Assembly: GCA_015232315.1 (NCBI GenBank)
Contig: JADFZZ010000001.1
Location: 313,666 to 377,665, forward strand
Direction: 5' to 3'
DNA: 64,000 bases
Origin: SAR324 cluster bacterium
GTDB taxonomy: Bacteria > SAR324 > NAC60-12
A program made the translations under genes and the position numbers. Under the pieces are notes generated by a model. That model ran no database searches. It was not told the DNA's origin and saw nothing but the letters and a program-made list of their open reading frames with translations. Each line of letters starts with the position of its first letter. Position 1 is the stretch's first letter. Positions 30,379 to 38,478 of the stretch are shown here, piece after piece.

Positions 30379-31497
30379 ATGAAAGAATTGCGTGTCAATA
30401 TCCCGGGCTATGAATACAACATTCATATTGGTCAGGGCATTTCAACAGTAACATTGCCCGAAACTGTGACCAGAACAAAAACAGATATGGTGGTGGTGGT
30501 GACCAATGAAACCATCAACCGGATCTATCCCGGTTTGGTGGCTGAAATGTTGAGAGAAACCGGTATCACGGTTAAAACCTGTGTGCTTCCGGATGGAGAA
30601 ATTTATAAAAATATCGACACACTCAATCAGATTTATAATTTTCTGTTTGAACACCATGCCAATCGCAGAACATTGCTGATCGCCTTCGGTGGCGGTGTGA
30701 TTGGTGACATGACAGGTTTTGCCGCGGCCACCTTCATGAGAGGAATCCCCTTCATGCAGGTTCCGACCACCTTGCTGGCGGATGTGGATAGCAGTGTCGG
30801 CGGAAAAACCGCGGTCAATCATCCGTTGGGGAAAAACGCCATTGGTGCCTTCAAACAACCGATCTATGTCTGCATTGATCTCAATTTTCTGAAAACACTT
30901 CCCGAGCGGGAATTGAAAGCGGGCTATTTTGAGTTGATCAAACACGGATTCATTCATGATGCCGCACTCTTTGATTTTCTACAAAATTATCGTTTTGAAA
31001 ACCTGGACATGAATTTTTTTGAAGAGGCTATTTTCCGTTCGTGTCAGGTCAAAGCCCGTGTGGTGGAACAGGATGAAAAGGAAACAGGCTTACGCGCAAC
31101 CCTCAATTTTGGACACACACTCGGACATTTGCTGGAAACGCACACAGGCTATACCCAATATCTGCATGGCGAAGCGGTCGGAGTGGGGATGCTGTTTGCG
31201 GCGTTTGTGTCGCATCAATGGAATTTTTTGGATACAAAGGATTTTCAACGGGTCAGTCAGACTCTGGAAGCCATTGTTGAACCGATGGTCTTGCCTGCGT
31301 TGGATTTTAACCAGTTCCAGGAACTCATGCTCCACGACAAAAAAGCGGATCAGAAATCAGTCCATTTTATTTTACTGAAAAATGTGGGAACCTGCTTTAT
31401 CAACAAACACACTTCGGTAGAATCATTATGGGAAGTATTTCAGACGTTTCTGATACGCTTCCCCAAGCTAATACGGCTTGAAACTCAAGGGGGCTGA
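30379..31497 (+). CDS. aroB: 3-dehydroquinate synthase
   Basis: The 372-residue enzyme converts DAHP to 3-dehydroquinate, the second step of the shikimate pathway. The NAD-binding segment GGGVIGDMTGFAAATFMRG, the 'PTTLLADVDSSVGGKTAVNH' motif with catalytic Lys, and zinc-binding HGEAVG and the NFGHTLGH motif are all present. It starts after AGGAG. The C-terminus is slightly longer than average, about 10 residues. A terminator hairpin follows at 31520. Confidence 0.96.
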   Translation: MKELRVNIPGYEYNIHIGQGISTVTLPETVTRTKTDMVVVVTNETINRIYPGLVAEMLRETGITVKTCVLPDGEIYKNIDTLNQIYNFLFEHHANRRTLLIAFGGGVIGDMTGFAAATFMRGIPFMQVPTTLLADVDSSVGGKTAVNHPLGKNAIGAFKQPIYVCIDLNFLKTLPERELKAGYFELIKHGFIHDAALFDFLQNYRFENLDMNFFEEAIFRSCQVKARVVEQDEKETGLRATLNFGHTLGHLLETHTGYTQYLHGEAVGVGMLFAAFVSHQWNFLDTKDFQRVSQTLEAIVEPMVLPALDFNQFQELMLHDKKADQKSVHFILLKNVGTCFINKHTSVESLWEVFQTFLIRFPKLIRLETQGG

Positions 31498-31519
31498 TCC
31501 TCTTTTCGGTGACCTTGCC

Positions 31520-31545
31520 CTCTCAAACCGATGTGAGAGACTTTT
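31520..31545 (+). terminator. Terminator after aroB
   Basis: CTCTCA pairs with TGAGAG across an 8-base loop, followed by ACTTTTT. The stem is short but the T-run is clear, 22 bases past the aroB stop. The remaining 235 bases before 31781 hold no other recognised feature. Confidence 0.55.
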
Positions 31546-31780
31546 TGTCAGTTCAACACAAAAAGCTTTCACATCCAGCCAAACTTCTTCGTGCAGTCTC
31601 CACCAAAACAGAACAGATCCTTGAGTAAAATCATTAAATTGAGGAAAGCTCCAGTTGCCTTAAAAATTCAGGGTTTCTCTGGATTTATGCTCTTGACGGA
31701 ATGTTGTTCAATATGTCATGAAAATATAAACGCCATGGACTTCGGCATCAATCAATGGATGAAACAATCGAGAGGCCATC

Positions 31781-32962
31781 ATGAAATGGGCATCTGCGCT
31801 TTCCGATGACGAATCACTGTATTATGCGATTCGCTACTGTTCGGAAGAAATCTTAAATCAATTCCGGGGTGAACCTCCGGATCTTGTTGTTATTTTTGTA
31901 TCAGAACACTTCCGGAAATCGTTTTATCGTGTTCCTGAAATTCTGGCCTCTGAATTACATCCGCACCATGTCCTGGGGTGTTCTGCCGCAGGTGTGATCG
32001 GCTCAGGCAAAGAGTTGGAAAAGCATCAGGGGGTTTCCATCACTGCGGCGATTTTGCCCAATGTGGATTTGAATCCGTTCCATTTGAAAAACCAGGATCT
32101 GCCTTTTTTTGAAACAGGTGGCAGTTCCCGTTTTCTTAAAATTCCATCAGGGCAGGAAAATGATTTTGTCATGCTGTCCGATCCACTCAGTTTTGATTCA
32201 GAACGTTTTCTCACTCGACTGGACATGCTCTTCCCCAAGAGCCAGAAAGTTGGCGGGTTGGCCAGCGGTGGCAAAATCCAAGGCGAAAACACCCTGTTTC
32301 TGAACCAGAAAATATATGATTCAGGGATGATTGGTTTAGCGTTGTCCGGGAACATTCAAATGGATACCATTGTCGCTAGAGGGAGTCGTGCGCTTGGAAT
32401 GCCCATGTTTGTGACAGAATGTCAGGAGGACGCCTTGCTGAAACTGGATGAACAACCCGCCTTGCAGATGTTACAGGAACTCTACGACAGTCTTCCAACG
32501 GAAGATCAGCAGCGATTTTCACAGGATATCTTTCTTGGCATTGCCAAAAAAGGACAGGTTTCTTATGACGACGATGATTTCCTGTTGCGGCAAATTGCAG
32601 GTATTGATCAGAAGCATCAGGCCATCATGATCCATGGTAAGGTGGAACCGTTTTCGGTGGTACAGTTTCATCTCAAGGATGGTGAATCGTCCAAAGCGGA
32701 TCTGGACAGCATGTTGTTGCAGTATCAGAACCGGCTCTTAACAAACTATCCTCAGGGAGCGTTGCTGTTTTCATGTATGGAACGGGGCGCCTATCTGTTT
32801 GGCAGAACAGGCCATGAAACAGAGCGCTTTGTGCATCACATCGGCGAAATTCCTCTTGGTGGTTTTTTCAGCAGTGGTGAAATCGGCTCTGTCGAAGGGC
32901 GCAGTTCATTGCATGGCCTCAGCAGTTCCTTTGGTTTGTTCCGAACCCGAAAAAGTAAATAA
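31781..32962 (+). CDS. FIST domain sensory protein
   Basis: The 393-residue protein has the FIST_N domain (PDLVVIFVSEHF, 'VLGCSAAGVIGSG') and FIST_C domain ('GALLFSCMERGAYLFGR', then 'IPLGGFFSSGEIG') in order. FIST proteins are proposed to bind small ligands such as amino acids and feed signal transduction. This one stands alone without kinase or GGDEF domains, so its output partner is unclear. The ribosome site is GAGAGG. It converges on the NnrS gene with a gap of 4 bases. Confidence 0.88.
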   Translation: MKWASALSDDESLYYAIRYCSEEILNQFRGEPPDLVVIFVSEHFRKSFYRVPEILASELHPHHVLGCSAAGVIGSGKELEKHQGVSITAAILPNVDLNPFHLKNQDLPFFETGGSSRFLKIPSGQENDFVMLSDPLSFDSERFLTRLDMLFPKSQKVGGLASGGKIQGENTLFLNQKIYDSGMIGLALSGNIQMDTIVARGSRALGMPMFVTECQEDALLKLDEQPALQMLQELYDSLPTEDQQRFSQDIFLGIAKKGQVSYDDDDFLLRQIAGIDQKHQAIMIHGKVEPFSVVQFHLKDGESSKADLDSMLLQYQNRLLTNYPQGALLFSCMERGAYLFGRTGHETERFVHHIGEIPLGGFFSSGEIGSVEGRSSLHGLSSSFGLFRTRKSK

Positions 32963-32966
32963 ATGA

Positions 32967-34154
32967 TCAATTGCTTTTTCCATCAGTTCTGGGGCTGATC
33001 AACATCGGGAAATACAGGATCAGCATTCCGGAAAAGCCGAGGATCCACAGAAACTGTGAAATCATGATCCAATGACCATACAGTTCCTGATGAACCAGGG
33101 GTAATACAACACGGAATACAAAACTTGCGGTCAACGCAAAAAAGACATAGCTGATTTTTGCCGGTGGTTGTTGCACATTTCTGCCGGTATGTCCCAGACT
33201 CACTCGAGCCATCATTCCCACTGTCAGCAACCCCACACCGCCAATCGCAAACGCATGGAGCGCAAGAAACGGTGATAAGCCTGTGACAAACGTCAGGGCT
33301 TTCATTACGAATCCCAGAACCAGGGCGCCATAGGCCACAAACAAAATCCACAACAAAGGTTTTTTCCAGATTCCCGGAGTGTACCAACCGACCAGTCGGA
33401 TTCCATGCACCAGGGCTAAAACAGCGGAAAGTCCCGCGGTTAAGGGGGAAAATGGCTCAATGAGTTCAAACACCCAAAAGATCACAAACACCAGGATGCT
33501 GGACCAGTCAATCCACTTCCAGTTTTTGAGCGTTACAGGATAGCCGACACCCCTTTCCGTAAAAAAAGGAATGATGCGTCTTCCAATAGTCATGATGAGC
33601 GCGATGATGATATAAAATCCGCCATAAAGTCCAATCCGGAGGCCCTCCGGCCAGAGTCCCAGAACACCCAGATAAAACGCGATATTGCACAACAGCAATG
33701 ACAATACCTTGGCCGCGGAACTGGTGTTGCGCCATTGCCGTGCTTTCAGGATGGGGTAGGAGACCGCCACCGTGAGCAGAGCAATGAACAGATTGTCAAT
33801 CAGCGCGATAACTTCCAGGGGAATCATGCCGCTTAAAAAGAACACAATCCGTCCTGTGACCCACAAGGCAAACAAACCCAGCAAGGGAACGCCTCTAACA
33901 GTCTGGATGCCGGTCCAGTTTTTTATTGCCGTCAGCAGGAAGCCTGCGATGACCGCCAGGGTATAGCCAAAAATCATTTCGTGGGCATGCCAGGTCATGG
34001 AGGGAATGGTTCCTGTGGACCAACCATGACGGTAGGCGGCCATCCAGATGCCCATGGCAATCACGGCATACAGCATGGCTCCAATAAAAAAAATCCGGAA
34101 TCCAAGATCCAGCAAGGGCCATTGATTCAATGAACGTGGTGTCTGAGTTTGCAT
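32967..34154 (-). CDS. NnrS family heme-copper membrane protein
   Basis: The 395-residue protein has about 12 transmembrane helices and the NnrS signatures 'LLDLGFRIFFIGAMLYAV', 'WHAHEMIFGYTLAVIAGFLL' and 'HAFAIGGVGLLTVGMMARVS'. NnrS proteins are linked to nitric oxide stress relief and denitrification, and some bind heme and copper. No nitrite or nitric oxide reductase genes are nearby. The length matches the family. It is transcribed leftward away from an IS graveyard. Confidence 0.93.
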   Translation of the reverse strand: MQTQTPRSLNQWPLLDLGFRIFFIGAMLYAVIAMGIWMAAYRHGWSTGTIPSMTWHAHEMIFGYTLAVIAGFLLTAIKNWTGIQTVRGVPLLGLFALWVTGRIVFFLSGMIPLEVIALIDNLFIALLTVAVSYPILKARQWRNTSSAAKVLSLLLCNIAFYLGVLGLWPEGLRIGLYGGFYIIIALIMTIGRRIIPFFTERGVGYPVTLKNWKWIDWSSILVFVIFWVFELIEPFSPLTAGLSAVLALVHGIRLVGWYTPGIWKKPLLWILFVAYGALVLGFVMKALTFVTGLSPFLALHAFAIGGVGLLTVGMMARVSLGHTGRNVQQPPAKISYVFFALTASFVFRVVLPLVHQELYGHWIMISQFLWILGFSGMLILYFPMLISPRTDGKSN

Positions 34155-34194
34155 ATTTTCCTGAATAAAAATTATATTTCAATATTTCTGGACT

Positions 34195-34440
34195 TTGAAC
34201 ATTTCGAGGTGTCATCGGACTTTGTCCGGGAACAATTGGGAAAATACCTTGATATTTCCAAAACCGTCAAGGATCAACCCCAAAAACTCCAACGATGGGA
34301 AAATGCCTATTTTACCCGAACGTTGGATGGTTGAACGAACTCTCGCCTGGTTTGGTGGCTTTCATCGAATCGCTAAAGACTTTGAAATTCTTATTGAAAC
34401 TGCCGAAAATATGGTGCGAATTGCCATGACTGTTCTGTGA
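34195..34440 (+). pseudogene. IS5-family transposase remnant (C-terminal end, frameshifted)
   Basis: Two adjacent reading frames together resemble the C-terminus of an IS5-type DDE transposase. The final frame reads ILPERWMVERTLAWFGGF and ends in MVRIAMTVL, matching the conserved 'RWVVERTFAWL' region. The upstream part (EQLGKYLDISKTVKDQ) is in another frame. Most of the gene is missing. A second fragment of the same end is at 36058. Confidence 0.65.
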
Positions 34441-34469
34441 TGTAAATAGTGCAGATGATATAATTATCC

Positions 34470-34658
34470 TTTGATGAGAAGGCTACACAATATTATGGAG
34501 AACTCAGAGTTCAGTTAGAAAAATCAGGAAATCTCATTGGTCCTTTGGATATGCTTATTGCCGCGCATGCTCTGAGTGCGGATCTAATTATGGTCACAAA
34601 CAATGAAAAAGAATTTAAAAGAGTGAGAGGCTTATTTGTTGAAAATTGGAGTTCATAA
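34470..34658 (+). pseudogene. VapC-type PIN toxin, C-terminal half only
   Basis: An open frame of 62 codons encodes FDEKATQYYGELRVQLEKSG, then 'IGPLDMLIAAHALSADLIMV' and VTNNEKEFKRV. These are the C-terminal acidic motifs of VapC PIN-domain RNases. No start codon or N-terminal half is present, so the gene is broken. Its last 93 bases are duplicated at 35823-35915. Confidence 0.75.
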
Positions 34659-34723
34659 ACCCATATTGAGCAGGTTTCTTTCAGAAAAAAATAATTCCAC
34701 CTGTGCAGGTGGTTTGAAAATGA

Positions 34724-34858
34724 GCCGCTAAGAACGCAAAGAACACGAAAAAAAAAGGTTTTTTATATAAATGAAGTCCTCCGTGAAACCCTGATTTTCA
34801 AGTTTTCTGGTGCATATTCCCTTTTTTACTTTGTGTTCTTCGTGTACTTCGTGGCTAA
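34724..34858. repeat. Inverted repeat with ACGAAG-type arms
   Basis: The left arm (34724-34757: GCCGCTAAGAACGCAAAGAA, then CACG and an A-run) is an imperfect reverse complement of the right arm (34821-34858, ending CTTCGTGGCTAAA). The loop is about 65 bases. Similar 'gccacgaag' intergenic repeats occur in many bacteria. From here to 35317 no gene is apparent apart from the hairpin at 35156. Confidence 0.5.
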
Positions 34859-35155
34859 AAAAGTACCTGCACAGCTCGCAATTTTCGTAGAAAAACTCTG
34901 TTTACGGGAAGGCTATGTCCGCTTTTCTTAAAAAACGAGCAAAGGGATATTTTCTTTGATTTTAGGCAGAACTTCCATGGGAATGGTGTGACTCCATGAG
35001 CGAATGATACATTTTTAAAATTGAGAAAATGATAAATCACTAAAACATCATAGCCATCTGCTCAATGTGGGTCAAAGGGATAAATTAAGGAACAAAATAG
35101 ATCTTTTCCAAAAATAAACTTTTCCTTAAAAAAACGTCAATATTCAACACCCCAC

Positions 35156-35187
35156 GTAAAGCCCCGAACTTCAGGCCGAGGTTTTAC
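35156..35187. terminator. Hairpin upstream of the ParD/RelE operon
   Basis: GTAAAGCCCCG pairs with CGAGGTTTTAC, with a 10-base loop and one mismatch. It could end transcription entering from the left or act as an upstream regulatory stem for the toxin-antitoxin genes at 35318. Confidence 0.4.
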
Positions 35188-35317
35188 GGACACAAAACTC
35201 ATTCAGGAGTTCTCTGTTTTTCAACACAAAAAAGGACTACTTCGGTAGAAATGTGTTGAAATTCTGTAGCGTGCAACTACAATTGTAGCTATAAATCACT
35301 TTTCAAGGAGGCGCACC

Positions 35318-35554
35318 ATGGGAACTATAGCTATTCGGTTGGATGAAGAACTGATTCAAACAGCCAAATCCGTATCATCGGCAAATTTTCGCAGCTTACC
35401 GAAGCAAGTGGAATATTGGGCGTTGATGGGGAGGATCGGGGAAGAAAACCCGGAACTGAACTTTGAGGCGATCAAAGCCATCCTGCAAGGGATTGCCGAC
35501 CTCAAGGAAGGAAATGTTAAACCATTCGTGTTTAACCGTCCGAGGACGCAATGA
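35318..35554 (+). CDS. ParD-like type II antitoxin
   Basis: The 78-residue protein matches the ParD-like antitoxin family, with a 'MGTIAIRLDEELIQTAKSVS' N-terminus (ribbon-helix-helix DNA-binding strand and helix) and RSLPKQVEYWALMGRI. It would neutralise the adjacent toxin and repress its own promoter. It starts after AAGGAGG and overlaps the toxin gene by 4 bases (ATGA). The C-terminus (NVKPFVFNRP) is the likely toxin-binding tail. Confidence 0.85.
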   Translation: MGTIAIRLDEELIQTAKSVSSANFRSLPKQVEYWALMGRIGEENPELNFEAIKAILQGIADLKEGNVKPFVFNRPRTQ

Positions 35555-35802
35555 ATATCACACAGACACGAACGTTTGAGCAACAAATGAAAAAACTCAG
35601 TATGACCCAGCAGGATCATCTGGAAGACATCATTTGGCAGTTACAAATCGATCCGACATCAGGAAAACAATGGAAAGGGACTTTGAACGGATATTGGTAT
35701 GTTGATTATGAGGACTCTCAGGGGAAAAAATATTTGTTTTACCAGTTCACGGAAAACCAATTATGCTTGGTTGCGGTGTTTCAAATTTCCCAAAGAATTT
35801 AA
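35551..35802 (+). CDS. RelE/ParE-type toxin
   Basis: The 83-residue protein has the RelE-fold pattern: an N-terminal FEQQMKKLSMTQQDHLED helix pair, then a beta-sheet core 'WKGTLNGYWYVDYEDSQGKK' and a final strand LVAVFQI. It is most likely an mRNA interferase or gyrase-inhibiting toxin paired with the upstream antitoxin. The reading frame is intact, but its stop codon lies inside an IS-end relic (35798-35822), so the last few residues may have been altered by that insertion. Confidence 0.8.
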   Translation: MNITQTRTFEQQMKKLSMTQQDHLEDIIWQLQIDPTSGKQWKGTLNGYWYVDYEDSQGKKYLFYQFTENQLCLVAVFQISQRI

Positions 35803-35822
35803 CATCATACGGAACCACTGCC
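35798..35822 (-). repeat. IS1-like terminal repeat relic (right end)
   Basis: Read on the minus strand this is GGCAGTGGTTCCGTATGATG followed by TTAAA. It differs by two bases from the terminal sequences at 56509-56534 and 56341-56366 that lie next to an IS1-like transposase remnant. It separates the RelE gene from a duplicated VapC fragment. Confidence 0.55.
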
Positions 35823-35915
35823 CATGCTCTGAGTGCGGATCTAATTATGGTCACAAACAATGAAAAAGAATTTAAAAGAGTGAGAGGCTTATTTGTTGAA
35901 AATTGGAGTTCATAA
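35823..35915 (+). pseudogene. Duplicated 3' end of the VapC fragment
   Basis: These 93 bases (CATGCTCTGAGTGCGG onward) are identical to the last part of the PIN remnant at 34470-34658, including its stop codon. It begins exactly at the edge of the IS-end relic, so it is a transposition or recombination scar. Confidence 0.75.
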
Positions 35916-35965
35916 AATCACAGAACAAGTCGTTTGAGTACGTAGGAATGAGGCTTAACAGATCA

Positions 35966-36057
35966 TTATTCTTTTATTTCTTCTTGAGTCAAAATGTCTA
36001 ATTCATCAAGAAGAGACCAAAGTGGCCGATCATCTTGGTTATTCAAAATGGGCAACA
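35966..36057 (-). pseudogene. Small gene fragment of unknown origin
   Basis: The minus strand reads PILNNQDDRPLWSLLDELDI, then LTQEEIKE and a stop, joined abruptly to the transposase fragment at 36058. It looks like the C-terminus of a small acidic protein, possibly an antitoxin. No start is visible. Confidence 0.35.
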
Positions 36058-36108
36058 GATATGGTGCGAATTGCCATGATTCGCTTCACAGTCAGAAAAT
36101 GTATCTAA
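36058..36108 (+). pseudogene. IS5-family transposase terminal fragment
   Basis: The last 17 codons (DMVRIAMIRFTVRKCI then stop) match the end of IS5-type transposases ('AMIRLMLRRL'). The first 20 bases repeat the sequence at 34413-34432, so both fragments derive from the same element family. Confidence 0.55.
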
Positions 36109-36125
36109 TTTGTACCTAAAGGTTT

Positions 36126-36215
36126 CTAATAACGCTGTTCTTCCCGCAGTTTTTTAAAATCCGACAGCACCAACGGGACTTTGCCTTTTAAAATCATGGG
36201 ATGTTCCTTGATCAT
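36126..36215 (-). CDS. Possible 29-residue peptide or antitoxin fragment
   Basis: A short frame starts MIKEHPMILKGKVPLVL and ends KLREEQRY, with a weak GAG ribosome site. It lies 22 bases downstream of the SBD-HNH gene on the same strand and could be the N-terminus of a Phd-like antitoxin or a chance frame. Confidence 0.25.
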   Translation of the reverse strand: MIKEHPMILKGKVPLVLSDFKKLREEQRY

Positions 36216-36237
36216 CAGATTGCTCTAAATCAAGCGT

Positions 36238-37146
36238 TCATTCATCACTGTTTGCTGATACAGTACGGTACTTGCCACGAAAAACTTCTTTGACATGCCA
36301 TGCCAGGAATTCCTGAGATGGCGCATACGATTTTCGTTGAGGATACTGAATATTTTGTCCATTAAAATTCAATAACCATTCATTAAAACCTGCCGTTCCA
36401 TGAGTATTCTCGGATACATGGATTTTCAGAGCAGGAGAAATCGTAAAGGCTCCCCGGTCAAATAATTTATGATGTAGCACACATAAGGCTAACCCGTTTG
36501 ATTCAACAGAAGGTCCGCCAGCCTGATGCCATTTGATATGAGCCGCTTCAAGGCAAATGGATTTTCCTGATAACCGAATATCAAAACCACAAATAGCACA
36601 TCGATACTGGTATGCGATCAAAATTTTTTCACGAAACTCTGGATCACGAATTAACCGGATGTCTTTTCTTGTATTTAATTCAGGCTGGATATTAATCACA
36701 CTTAAAATATCTTCATGAAGGGAATCCGGAAAGTGAGCATGCAGAATTTTTTTTACCAGACTTAACATCAATTCAGGTTGGTGGACAAATATGTCATAGA
36801 TCACTGTAGGCACACCGCCACAGATATTTAAATTTAGAAGCTCCTTTCTGGAAACATCACCTTTCTTGTTTGTATGAAGATTTTCTCTATGGGGGATTTC
36901 CCAGATGCCATCATTTTGGAGGTACCAAAAAGGGTATTGAACTCCCTTTGATCCATAACGGCCAAACTCATCAAGTAGTTGAGATAAATTCTGATCTATT
37001 TGTGCATATGGAATCAGTCGATCGCCACCATTCAGATAATATCCCAAGACATAAAGCAACAGTAGGGGTTTATGCGGCGCACGCTCTTCTCTTCGTTTCC
37101 AAACTGTAATATTTTCAAATAATTTTTGAATTTCAAAACTATTCAT
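36238..37146 (-). CDS. Phosphorothioate-DNA-binding HNH restriction endonuclease (SBD-HNH family)
   Basis: The 302-residue protein matches the McrA-like type IV endonucleases annotated as phosphorothioated-DNA-binding. The N-terminal sulfur-binding domain has 'RREERAPHKPLLLLYVLGYY' and FWYLQNDGIWEIP. The C-terminal HNH domain has YRCAICGFD, 'CLEAAHIKWHQAGGPSVESN' and ALCVLHHKLFDRGAF (zinc Cys pair and catalytic His residues intact). Family members such as ScoMcrA bind DNA whose backbone carries sulfur in place of an oxygen and cut nearby. The gene is divergent from the HIT gene, with 23 bases between starts, next to a putative phosphorothioation operon. Its ribosome site is weak, which could keep expression low. 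Confidence 0.9.
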   Translation of the reverse strand: MNSFEIQKLFENITVWKRREERAPHKPLLLLYVLGYYLNGGDRLIPYAQIDQNLSQLLDEFGRYGSKGVQYPFWYLQNDGIWEIPHRENLHTNKKGDVSRKELLNLNICGGVPTVIYDIFVHQPELMLSLVKKILHAHFPDSLHEDILSVINIQPELNTRKDIRLIRDPEFREKILIAYQYRCAICGFDIRLSGKSICLEAAHIKWHQAGGPSVESNGLALCVLHHKLFDRGAFTISPALKIHVSENTHGTAGFNEWLLNFNGQNIQYPQRKSYAPSQEFLAWHVKEVFRGKYRTVSANSDE

Positions 37147-37169
37147 GTCAACGCCATTGAAAGGAATTC

Positions 37170-37553
37170 ATGTCTAAACAAACACCATGTGTATTTTGTA
37201 ATATCTCTCCTGAAGAAAAAATTCTGGAAAACGAGATCGCCTATGCCCGCCACGATAAATACCCTGTAAATCCTGGACACACACTGATTATTCCTGTTCG
37301 CCATATTGAAAGTTATTTTTTAGCGACTGATGGAGAAAAACAGGCATTATGGCAGATGGTTGAAGAAGCAAAAATGATGCTGGATAACCAGTTCCAACCT
37401 GATGGATACAACATTGGAATCAATGTAGGTGAACCCTCAGGACAAACGGTGATGCATCTTCATATTCATTTGATACCCCGTTATAAGGGCGATGTGGCTA
37501 ATCCGCGAGGAGGAGTCCGTGGAGTCATTCCGTCCAGACAAAATTATACATGA
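37170..37553 (+). CDS. HIT family hydrolase in the phosphorothioation locus
   Basis: The 127-residue HIT protein has HLHIHLIPR (histidine triad) near residues 96-104 and 'YPVNPGHTLIIPVRHIESYF' earlier. HIT enzymes remove nucleotidyl groups from phosphoramidates, dinucleotides or, in aprataxins, from adenylylated DNA ends. It starts after AAGGA. Its 3' end overlaps the PP-loop gene by 10 bases in convergent orientation, and it is divergent from the SBD-HNH gene. Being wedged inside the locus suggests a linked role, perhaps clearing adenylated intermediates made by the PP-loop enzyme; that is inference. It differs clearly from the HIT protein at 8502. Confidence 0.92.
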   Translation: MSKQTPCVFCNISPEEKILENEIAYARHDKYPVNPGHTLIIPVRHIESYFLATDGEKQALWQMVEEAKMMLDNQFQPDGYNIGINVGEPSGQTVMHLHIHLIPRYKGDVANPRGGVRGVIPSRQNYT

Positions 37554-38476
37554 CACACCAAACACCCGGCCTGATCTTCTTCGTCATCTAGCACATCCTC
37601 CAATATTTCAGCAAGAGGCCGATGAGGGGTATATTTTTTTTCACGGGCCATTGCTTTCTCATGCTCCGCAAGAATTTGATCTTTTCTAGCCAATAATTCC
37701 AGCAGGGATTCGCCTTGAGTCCAAGTGAACGTTCTGCCATCGCTGTGTTGTTGTTCATATTCAATCGACTTTTGAAACAAGTCGGGATGTTCTTCTGAGA
37801 GCCTCACCCATTCATATTTTCTTTGGAAAAAACAGAAGTAACAGCCTGAACGAGTTCTCCAGCGATAATAATCAGGAAGACCAATGCCGCTCTCATCCAG
37901 AACCTGTTTGACATCCTCCAGGGCGTAACCATTTTTTCTTATAGGCAGGCCAATTCCCTGTTCCTGAAACTGTTTGATGAGTTGCTGTTGATCATACGCC
38001 AGATTAGGACGGTGGCTGTTGATGATTTTGAAATCTTTTGCTTTATAAGGATAAACAGGGTGAATATTGGCTTTGGTGGAAAGGTATCCATCCCGGTTCT
38101 CATCAGCGCGGATGCCAATATAACTGTACACTTCATCATCCCCGATAAATTTTTCCAGGGGTTTAATTTTCATGTTGATGGTACACCAGCGATTGTTGGG
38201 AGAAGGTAAATAACCCCGGTTCAGATCCATCCATAAGTCAAAAACATGATATTCCCCGCCATCTTTGGTGTGGTGGAGTTCCGGTTTGAGATATTCAATG
38301 TGTATTCCCAAACGGGCCTGAATACGATCCAGATATTCGTAGGTTTCTGGCAACTCCTTGCCGGTATCACAAAAAAAATACTCCAGTTGAGGAATGGTCT
38401 TGTGGAGCAGGATCGCCAGTGCGGTACTATCCTTCCCTCCTGACAGACCTAAAATATGACGGACCTTTTTAGCCAT
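37544..38476 (-). CDS. PAPS-reductase-like PP-loop ATP pyrophosphatase (SspD/DndC-like)
   Basis: The 310-residue protein has the PP-loop LGLSGGKDSTALAILL at about residues 10-25, FFCDTGKELPETY, RWCTINMKIKPLEKF and a Cys motif SGCYFCFFQRKYEW. These place it among phosphoadenosine phosphosulfate reductase-like enzymes, including DndC and SspD, which activate the DNA backbone with ATP and insert sulfur. WC plus CxxC cysteines could hold an Fe-S cluster. ATG 38476 follows AAAGGA; ATG 38482 overlaps the upstream stop. It is the third gene of a leftward operon after the DUF4007 and ATPase genes. No cysteine desulfurase is in the window. Confidence 0.85.
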   Translation of the reverse strand: MAKKVRHILGLSGGKDSTALAILLHKTIPQLEYFFCDTGKELPETYEYLDRIQARLGIHIEYLKPELHHTKDGGEYHVFDLWMDLNRGYLPSPNNRWCTINMKIKPLEKFIGDDEVYSYIGIRADENRDGYLSTKANIHPVYPYKAKDFKIINSHRPNLAYDQQQLIKQFQEQGIGLPIRKNGYALEDVKQVLDESGIGLPDYYRWRTRSGCYFCFFQRKYEWVRLSEEHPDLFQKSIEYEQQHSDGRTFTWTQGESLLELLARKDQILAEHEKAMAREKKYTPHRPLAEILEDVLDDEEDQAGCLVCHV

Positions 38477-38478
38477 CT

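Noticed and set aside
35966..36057. An intact antitoxin gene on the minus strand
   Set aside because: No start codon before the junction with the transposase fragment; only a C-terminal stub remains.
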